Shown here: positions 57,276 through 64,000 of the stretch, in pieces | Numbering within the stretch: position 1 is the first letter of the stretch | Layout of the letters: each line of letters opens with the position of its first letter | Assembly (NCBI GenBank): GCA_021234155.1 | Contig: JAJEKV010000174.1 | Location: 739,466-803,465, forward strand | Reading direction: 5' to 3' | DNA length: 64,000 nt | Source of the DNA: Isoetes taiwanensis | Taxonomy: Eukaryota > Streptophyta > Lycopodiopsida > Isoetales > Isoetaceae | The notes under the pieces: generated by a model | Database searches by the model: none | What the model saw: only the letters and a program-made list of their open reading frames with translations | What the model was told of the DNA's origin: nothing | Translations under genes and position numbers: made by a program

Positions 57276-58955
57276 ATATATGATATTTTGTATATGATAT
57301 TTGTGCCATGTATCGATAATTTCAGTCCAGGAATTGCCCCATAAATAATGCAATTTGTTATTATCAAACCCTAATATTATCATCTATTGAGCAAGCAATA
57401 TTTGTCTCATCTATGTTAGCAACTTGCTCTTCATTTACGCATATTTCAATTGCATATATGAAAAGTCACCACGTGAATCGCAACCTTATATATTATTTTG
57501 AAGTCCAAAAAAAGATTAAAAAACAAAACCCCTAGAAGACAATAAGCGGGTTAGGCGTGATTTTGGAGTTGACACAAGTCCCAATTTAATTGGATGATGG
57601 TTGAAAGCGGCTTTATACCATCACCGAGAACAAGATCACCGGGCAGAGCTCTATGATTGGAGCCATCGGTCACATGTTTTGGTGTTGGTCTTTGTCCCTT
57701 ACATGCGAGTCGAGGTTTGGGGCCGATTCGTCTCTTTGGCGACACTGGAATGACTTGGACAGGTCTGAAGGCATTTTGTACGGGCACTTAGGGTGAAACC
57801 TTGATCCCCTGCAGTTACACTCTGACTGGATTCTTATCGCGTCGTGAGCAGCCCCTCCAATGAACACATCGTCTATTTGAGAGAAAGTGGTTAATATGGA
57901 TGATGCTCAGCTCCACTTTGGCTTCTGTTGTGTAATGGGCCCTTGATTTCGAGGGAACTGTTGGAGGAGTAAGAGGTCAGTGGTTACCGCCCGGATGGAG
58001 CGTGCGAGGAGAAGCCTTGAATGCGTGCGGTGGACCTGGGCCGTCATGGCCCGGCTGCAGAGTACTGTATGCTTGCTTCCTTGCGAGCTACGGGACCCCG
58101 TGCTCTAGAGCAGATTAAGCGGCCCATTACAAGGGCACATCAACCTGGCGTTGGTCAGGGCCTGACTCACGCATTCCCAAGCGCCCCAGAAAAAGCGCGG
58201 GACTCATTGCCTCCATTCGCACGAGGTGCCCCACCATCTCCGCCTCCGGGGACGGACGGTGGATTGGGGAGCCCCCCGACATAGGCTCCAGTAGTCAGCG
58301 TCAAGCGGTGCCGTGGGGATGGGTCTCACACTTTCCCGAGTTGCCCGGTATTCGGGTCGGTCAAGGCCGGATCGTTCCCTTAATGCAGTGGGACTTGCCC
58401 CCCACATTTCTTGATGAACACCTTTATCGGTCGCGTTAACAAGGGGCCGTACATTGGAGTCTCTTGGATGCGAGCCCACCTTTGCCCCCCAGGCGCATTT
58501 GTCCGGGCACTCTGGTCTTGTATGAGTGTATATATTTGTGTGTTTTGCATTTTGTATATTGGAACGTTTTCGGCAGGCTGATTGCTGCCGCAGTTTTCCT
58601 CGAAAACCCTTGGCGAGGGTTTTTAATCCGGTGGTAATCCGTGCTGCACCATTGTATTGGGTCCCATGGACCCGATTGGTCTCAGAGTGAGCGATAAAAA
58701 ACCTTCCTTCCTTCCTTCCTTTCTTCCTTCTTCCTTGTATTGGTTTGTATGCCATTTGAAATACATGACATTGATAGCAAGCATAGGAGTTCACTCACAT
58801 TGGACCCCATGTTCACGCCTCCGGGTTCTTGACACGAATTACGCTTAAAATTCATTACTAGGCATGCAATAACGTCACCTAAAATTCGTACTAGACATGC
58901 AATAGCATCACGTAAAGGGACAAACAAAGACGACATGAAAAGCTGAACAATTATT
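57276..58955. repeat. 3' part of element A2, unit b
   Basis: Second copy of 55477-56711, offset about 1.78 kb at the HAD end and 2.25 kb at the distal end. It therefore carries about 470 bp more, including 57361-57465 and sequence around 57560-57960. A stem-loop-like TTTTCCTCGAAAACCC...GGGTTTTTAATCC is at 58598-58632 and (CCTT)n at 58701-58738. The long minus frame 58204-58794 is an artefact through these repeats. Confidence 0.65.
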
Positions 58956-59689
58956 AGTAGGCCTGAAGAACTTGAAAATCCAAGTCCTATATCTAGCCGT
59001 TTAAATAGCTCTAGCTAGAGAGTCGCTACATGATCTTTGTAGAAAAGGGAATAATGCAAACATATCTACCAAATGTAATGCCATTCTAATATGTTTTTTG
59101 CACTTTAAGTGATGAGGTTAATCGTCGTAAGAATAGCTATTGTTTCTACCAAAAGAGCAGATGGACACGTGTTTCTATTATCTCTTTTTTTCTCTGAGAT
59201 GTCCCCATCCTTTCATTTCCACATGAAAGCATGGATGAATGACTGCCCACTTGAAAAAGACAACCTCACAAATCATGTTTCTACTCCTACTGAGGATGCA
59301 ATTTGCACTACTTTTATTCTCAATAAAGATACTCCCAAGTATTTGGCAGAGACATTATGTTAAAAAGAAGGCAGAAAACAAATGGATAGTTCAAACCTCA
59401 ATCGTGTTATTCTCCTAGACAATCGTCACCATTTTATTTTAAACATGAATTGTTCACTGGTGCACTTTTTAGGACATACAAGTCCCAGTCTCTTGCCTAA
59501 AAGTCTCCCTTTTGGGTTATGGAGGTGATAGTGGTCGGAGGAAGAGCGTTTGGAGCAATGCCGAACATAATCCGGTCTTGCGTTAGCAGTGAAGATCAAC
59601 GTGCAGAACCCGATTCCAAGATCTTCATTCGTTTGCATCAGGTATAGTGGCATGGACGAGTTCCAAGACATTGGAGGCACCCAAGGATC
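58956..59689 (+). other. unrecognised ORF region
   Basis: 59109-59363 opens 84 codons (MRLIVVRIAIVSTKRADGHV..., ...FILNKDTPKYLAETLC). No domain, partner or splice signal found. The rest has no frame. Confidence 0.25.
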
Positions 59690-60215
59690 TAGTTAGTGTC
59701 GACTCACACCCCAGGACAATGCAAGCTTTAATTTGTTCTTAAGTCGGGATTAGTATCTATTCTTAGTCCTAGATGATCTCTAGAACCCAAGAACTCATAC
59801 TTGTAACATGTACTAACGAATGAACCCTAATCATGTTGATTAGATTAGTTATATTAGATCATGATTTCACATTTTCAATTCATTTATGTTATGGTATGAT
59901 GGATGTTATCCCCTGTTTCACACCTCTTGTGTATTGGAAAGGGGGTAGAGACCGAGCCTTCTTTAGAAGATGATTCTAGAATAGCCTTATTAATTCCCAA
60001 TTAATTGCTGCCTATGCATAAAGCCAACTTGCACCGTGTGGGTGGAGGGGCGGACCAGGTTGACAAAGGGGAACTTCGTCAGATGAGTTGATCCCTCCAG
60101 TGTAAAAAGCCTGGGAGAACATTGTGGACTAGGCCTAATACCTTATACTTTGTGTGTAGTGTAATCAACATAATGAACCAAAAAGCGAAAGAATGCAAAA
60201 TATATGCATCAGTGC
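59690..60215 (+). mobile_element. diverged LTR fragment of the 36828 family
   Basis: Words in the same order as the LTRs at 37260-37760: CCATGTAAGATTAG/ATCATGTTGATTAG, CTTGTGTATTGGRAAGGGGG, TAGAGACC, TTAATTCCCAATTAAT, GGTGGAGGGGCGGACC, GACTAGGCCTAATA and GCGCCACCT. Identity is much lower than between the two LTRs of the full element. No primer site follows. Confidence 0.6.
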
Positions 60216-60229
60216 GCCACCTCTACTAA

Positions 60230-60677
60230 CAAATAGATTAAACACAAATTGCGTGGATGAAGAAGGAGAGATAAAATAAGTCGGAGGTTCATCCTCATCA
60301 TTTTCATTTATTTCTTCCATGGAAGATACACTCTACAACAAAATAATCTCTTCAAAAGCCGAGTGAGAGATAGAATGAGGAGACGTACCCCCCTCTCTTA
60401 AACTTTAGATGGCAAATCTTGACCATTCATCTTCAAGCAATCTCCACCATTAGATCTTCAATAACCAACATGCTCCTTGAGATCATGCTACCTCATCAAA
60501 TATTCAACCATTCAAAGGGACTTTTATACACCTTCAAGTCCAATTACAAGTGCCCAAGATATAAAACATCCAAAAATACAATATCTTCTCAATTTCAACG
60601 GATAAATCATCAAACATACATCAAATATGATAATTTGGTGCAAAATGTAAAAATATGAACAGATAAACCACATTACA
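60230..60677 (-). mobile_element. LTR-like fragment, minus strand
   Basis: On the minus strand a purine tract (TTGGGGGGGAA, 60682-60692) is followed by TGTAATGTGG at 60677 and a promoter-like GGTGTATAAAAG (60521-60532), as in a 3' LTR preceded by its polypurine tract. The distal end and any partner are not visible. It abuts the LTR fragment at 59690-60215. Confidence 0.4.
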
Positions 60678-60692
60678 TTATTCCCCCCCAAG

Positions 60693-61368
60693 AGTATTCA
60701 TCGTCCCGATGAATTCTTCAAAATTAAATCTTCAAGATCTTCGACTCTTAAAGGTCATAAAGATAACATGGCAACTTAACAGGAATCAATATCCAAATAC
60801 ATCTTCTTCAAAAAGCATCTTAGAAGTCTTCCAAGGAAAATAAAAATTAAAAACTCTATTACCATTTGCCTCGTTTAAGTGATTCTATGGCTTCACATAA
60901 ATGTAATCACTTCAAAGGTGGCAAGTCCCATCCAGGTCAGTGGCACCCTCGCTCTTCTGCCTTGGCATGGCGCTCAATCCCCATATAATCTTGATCTCGC
61001 AAATAACGTTTCACATCCACTTGTTGAAGGAAAAATAGTCTTCTTTGAAATAATGATGGCCTTGACAAATATTGCAGCTTGAATAACTCGATGAATATAT
61101 GAACACTTGAAATGGGCATATGATATTAGGTCTTCACTTGAGGCATAAATAAAAAAATAACTCACATATTTATGGATGTACATGAACTCGAACTCATGAT
61201 CAATAGCTTGAAAACCAGCATCTTATCCAAGGGAACATGTGCCAAGATTTAAAATTCAAATATTCTTTCATCTTCTATAGCTTGAATATTTTCATTACCT
61301 TCCCTGACAACGACCAGCCCCCTTTTTTTCTTTTTCTTTATTTTTTGTTCTCTTTCTCTCAGCGCGCG
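60693..61368. other. no supported gene
   Basis: Possible 3' end of the minus-strand retroelement interior. No polymerase motif. Confidence 0.3.
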
Positions 61369-61608
61369 GCGATGGTGGTTAGGGTATGGCGGGTCTGTAG
61401 AAGGCAGATGGATCACCTGATCTTAGATATGGCAGAAGGGGGAAGTAGGCAAATGAATGGCTCAGAGTATCCAGCAGGATCATGGGCAGAAAGGAGCAGA
61501 GGCGAGTTGGGTAGTGGCGGAGAGCAAACAGGGCTATGGCAAACAACGCAATGGATCAGGCAGCTGCAGGAGATGATTAGGGTCGGATTTTGTCCTGCAG
61601 GTCCGTGA
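61369..61608 (+). CDS. unrecognised ORF, Gln/Arg/Gly-rich
   Basis: From the ATG at 61372 the frame reads MVVRVWRVCRRQMDHLILDM and continues Gly/Ser/Gln-rich to 61608, after a pyrimidine run (61318-61360). GGCAGA and ATGGCRGA words recur past the stop, which suggests repeat-derived sequence rather than a selected gene. Confidence 0.15.
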   Translation, partial: AMVVRVWRVCRRQMDHLILDMAEGGSRQMNGSEYPAGSWAERSRGELGSGGEQTGLWQTTQWIRQLQEMIRVGFCPAGP

Positions 61609-61959
61609 ATGGAGATGGCGGTTCATGGTGAGGCTATGGCTGTAGCCAACGACATGCTATATAGAGGTTCAGATCTGATAAAAGGCAAATGGATATGGCC
61701 GGAGATGGCAAATCAGAGCATATTAGGTATCGGCCATGGCGAGTATCTGCTGCACACATCATGAAATCGTGATTTTGGTGCCACGTCATTCAAGTGATGA
61801 CATTATCATCTGTACCACCAAAAGTTGCCATATCATTCAAGTTTGACCTAAAAGTTACCTAAGGTGGAAAATTTGTTGCCTAGTCACTATGGCTACTTTT
61901 CATATTTTAAGAAAAAAGGAATATAAGGAAACTAGCAAAATGCAGGGTTGGGGTGAAGG

Positions 61960-62196
61960 TTAGGGTAGGGGGCTATAGGATGAGGGTAAGCAATTTTTAG
62001 TGGTCTTACATAGGTTTCTTAGTATTTGGTGGATACGAACATGTGGAGCACATGTTCTATTAGCTTCATCCATTGTTTCAGTGATTATAGAAACTACGGG
62101 TTCATTATTCCGGTCGTCAAGTAATGTGTTTGCTAAGGCTGGGTAAGCATCTTTGAGGATATCGGCATTGATAAAATCATATGTGGTGGCATTCAT
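61960..62196 (-). CDS. unrecognised acidic ORF
   Basis: The minus frame of 78 codons reads FINADILKDAYPALANTLLD, DRNNEPVVSIITETMDEANR and then a basic end. Composition looks protein-like. The word CATATGATTTTAT(C/G)AATGCC is duplicated at its start (62172, 62194). No family recognised. Confidence 0.3.
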   Translation of the reverse strand: MNATTYDFINADILKDAYPALANTLLDDRNNEPVVSIITETMDEANRTCAPHVRIHQILRNLCKTTKNCLPSSYSPLP

Positions 62197-62427
62197 AAAA
62201 TCATATGTAGTAGCAAATCCGAGAACTTGCTTAAAAAGTGGATGAAGAACGAATAATATTCCTACTAAATGAGATTGGAATGGATAAAAGCCAACACCAC
62301 ATTGTCCCCTTCAATATGAAAAACAAAAATAAAAATATGCAACATAAAGCTCGTGGTCATAACAATCTTATCCATCAACCTTTGGCCTACATGATTGCCA
62401 TTTTGCACTTCTGTTGTTACTCGTAGT

Positions 62428-62706
62428 TTACAATTGGGTTAAAGATTTGTTGGCTAGGCACAAGTCACTGATGTAGGAGACAGCCATGACATTGTCATCC
62501 ATATTGTAGGAGACGGCCATGACATTGTCATCCATATTCTTATTTTCCTCTCCTGGAGTGCTATTAGAAGAATTTGGTGCTAAATATTGCACGCAAGCAT
62601 GATAAAAACACTTTAGCTTGCAAACATGACTTTCAAACTTGTCCTGAAACCAGCTGGTCATTGATGGTGTCATGGTGACGCATGAGCCTTGAGTTGTCCC
62701 GGACAC
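62428..62706 (-). CDS. unrecognised ORF with in-frame 33-bp duplication
   Basis: 92 codons: MSGTTQGSCVTMTPSMTSWF, a Cys/His stretch (HVCKLKCFYHAC), then NMDDNVMAVSY twice in tandem, from two 33-bp units at 62472 and 62505 differing by one base. The duplication keeps frame. No family recognised. It may be an exon, since the next ORF upstream on the same strand (62719-63102) has splice-like signals. Confidence 0.3.
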   Translation of the reverse strand: MSGTTQGSCVTMTPSMTSWFQDKFESHVCKLKCFYHACVQYLAPNSSNSTPGEENKNMDDNVMAVSYNMDDNVMAVSYISDLCLANKSLTQL

Positions 62707-62718
62707 GGCCCAATCCCA

Positions 62719-63102
62719 TTACCAGTTAAGGATCCCTGACCTTACATGGATCAATCCATACAACCATAGGCTGAAAATGAACACATAGATTTGCGCTTCT
62801 GTTGAGTCTGTAACTGCACTTAGCTGACAAGATAAGAGCTGGTTTTTTGTTAAATAACCTACTCGCAGCAAGATGCACTCACAAGAAACTGCTTGCCTCT
62901 GTTTTGTAGTCGCCATTGATGGAACAAGAAAACAGAAAAAAGAAGGCATTTTATACCTTGCAGGGCAAGGGGCATTAGTATAGCTAACTCTGCAATATGT
63001 AGATGCGCAACTTTTCTGACATTTCATTTTGATAACCTCATACCTTGAAGTCGGTCCTTTACTGAGATGCCATAGCTCCAGCTGTATCAAACCAACAGAC
63101 AT
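62719..63102 (-). CDS. unrecognised ORF with splice-like borders
   Basis: 127-codon minus frame. Within it, GATACAG|CTGGAG...TTCAAG|GTATGAG, ATTGCAG|AGTTAG...GCAAG|GTATAAA and TTGTCAG|CTAAGT...GTAAG|GTCAGG look like three small exons: LELWHLSKGPTS, VSYTNAPCPA, LSAVTDSTEAQIYVFIFS. It could be a host gene running leftward out of the window edge region. Not identified. Confidence 0.25.
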   Translation of the reverse strand: MSVGLIQLELWHLSKGPTSRYEVIKMKCQKSCASTYCRVSYTNAPCPARYKMPSFFCFLVPSMATTKQRQAVSCECILLRVGYLTKNQLLSCQLSAVTDSTEAQIYVFIFSLWLYGLIHVRSGILNW

Positions 63103-64000
63103 AGCACAGTTTTAGCTCAAAAGAATAGAAAATATATCAAATTCAGTTCTAGAATAATATCCAAAATCAGGTTCACTGAATTGAACTCAGATGATCTGCA
63201 AATTGGAGCTGATGAGCAAAAAGTTCTGAAACTTGCCAATTAAATAGTAATCTTAAAACAATAATAGAAATCTGAAGTAGCTAGAAATATGACAATGTTT
63301 GTCTTGCTTACTTGTTTCTATATTCAAAACCCGAACAAAGTGCATAAACCATAGTATGCTACCATCATTTGCTTGAGAGAGAGGTGAGGATCTTACCACA
63401 AGATATGCATCCAGTCTGTTCTCTCTGAAAAGATTAATTTGTTTTTATATATGACAAAATACAATGACTTTAAACGAATGAGCACACATCATTCAACAAT
63501 AATGCTTTATGTTCTCGCCAGGGTACAGGAAAGCAAACTTAAGATCCCATGTGAATGTGAAGGGCATGAGAGTGGTCATGGTCATGGTTGTATATCCTAA
63601 AGTTATAATTGTGTTACATGCCCATGATTCATTCTTCCTTTTCATAGTTGGAACTGATACCTGAAACCACTAAGGAGGCTAATCCTACAAGATATTATTT
63701 GAAGCCAGAGAACACAGACCTATACAAAAGGTTTGTTCCACACATATCACGAAATTCATGTATCATACCACTAGATCTATGTTAGCAAAGAAATCAAAGC
63801 TTAAAGATAAGAGCAATTGGCAGGTGATGAAGAATCAATGAAATGGGCTTGTGACAAAGAGAATAGACGGTATAACAAATACCATAATCTAGTTATCGAG
63901 GTCTGGCATATTAATGGCACCCCTATAACACCTACAACTGTTCTTGTTGTGTTAGACACACCCATGACAATGCATGTCCATAAAGTTTTAGTGCAAATCC
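63103..64000. other. no supported gene
   Basis: A minus reading around 63480-63590 gives MPFTFTWDLKFAFLYPGENI, which is protein-like, but no exon borders or family are clear. Confidence 0.3.

Noticed and set aside
58204-58794. 196-codon minus ORF, the longest frame in the window
   Set aside because: It runs through the (CCTT)n tract and element A2 3' repeat. The homologous unit at 55477-56711 does not keep the frame, and composition is not protein-like.
1-64000. tRNA, rRNA, CRISPR array or prokaryotic operon
   Set aside because: No tRNA arm pattern with anticodon loop, no rRNA signature, no regularly spaced short repeats with unique spacers other than the hairpin array at 38646-39341, whose spacing and internal pairing are unlike CRISPR.

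Overview
This is a repeat-dense eukaryotic nuclear window. It most likely comes from a streptophyte with a large genome (a charophyte alga, bryophyte or fern would fit). The grounds are a tRNA-iMet-type primer site behind a long LTR, a CACTA transposon with a 3-bp target duplication, a TNP1/En-Spm-type domain, a LINE with an apurinic endonuclease, and two exons of a NARROW LEAF1-like gene, which is a plant family. There is no rRNA, CRISPR or prokaryotic operon. Almost all coding sequence is interrupted by stops and, above all, by single-base indels. Exon calls are therefore reconstructed from homology between copies inside the window and from splice signals, and almost everything is given as a pseudogene or fragment.

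Layout. 0-2 kb: no gene. 2-13.7 kb: copy 1 of a multigene mobile element ('element A1'). It has a palindrome array, a coiled-coil exon, a minus-strand TNP1/En-Spm-like exon, a bidirectional promoter region and a plus-strand gene with a ParB-like domain. One intron of that gene was invaded by a 7.15-kb CACTA transposon (5663-12814, TSD AAT). 13.9-14.4 kb: two exons of a NAL1-like protease gene on the minus strand. 14.5-19 kb: repeats and a duplicated small promoter plus ORF unit. 19.1-21.9 kb: DUF7869-type gene, minus strand. 22.7-28.6 kb: element B, a diverged relative of A, with a ParB-like domain and a C-terminal adenine-methyltransferase-like motif. Its introns hold a different palindrome (AAATGGCGC...GCGCCATTT). 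29-30 kb: LTR fragment and tandem repeats. 30.7-32.9 kb: LINE. 33.1-35.8 kb: second DUF7869 copy. 36.3-36.8 kb: promoter and acidic exon, split by a 10.6-kb LTR retrotransposon (36828-47408, TSD AACCA) with no recognisable pol. 49.9-55.5 kb: element A copy 2 (A2), with the TNP1-like exon, the ParB-like gene, its downstream exons and an FCP1-like HAD phosphatase gene. 55.5-59 kb: a near repeat of the HAD end around a 13-N gap. 59.7-60.7 kb: two LTR-type fragments. 61-64 kb: unrecognised ORFs.

How the parts fit: A and B look like related large DNA elements. They encode a nuclear ParB-like / methyltransferase-type protein and, in A, a TNP1-like DNA-binding protein and a HAD phosphatase. Each family has its own short palindrome spread through introns and intergenic parts. 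That resembles the motif-plus-cognate-protein logic of plant VANDAL anti-silencing systems. This is an inference and is the most interesting hypothesis from the window.
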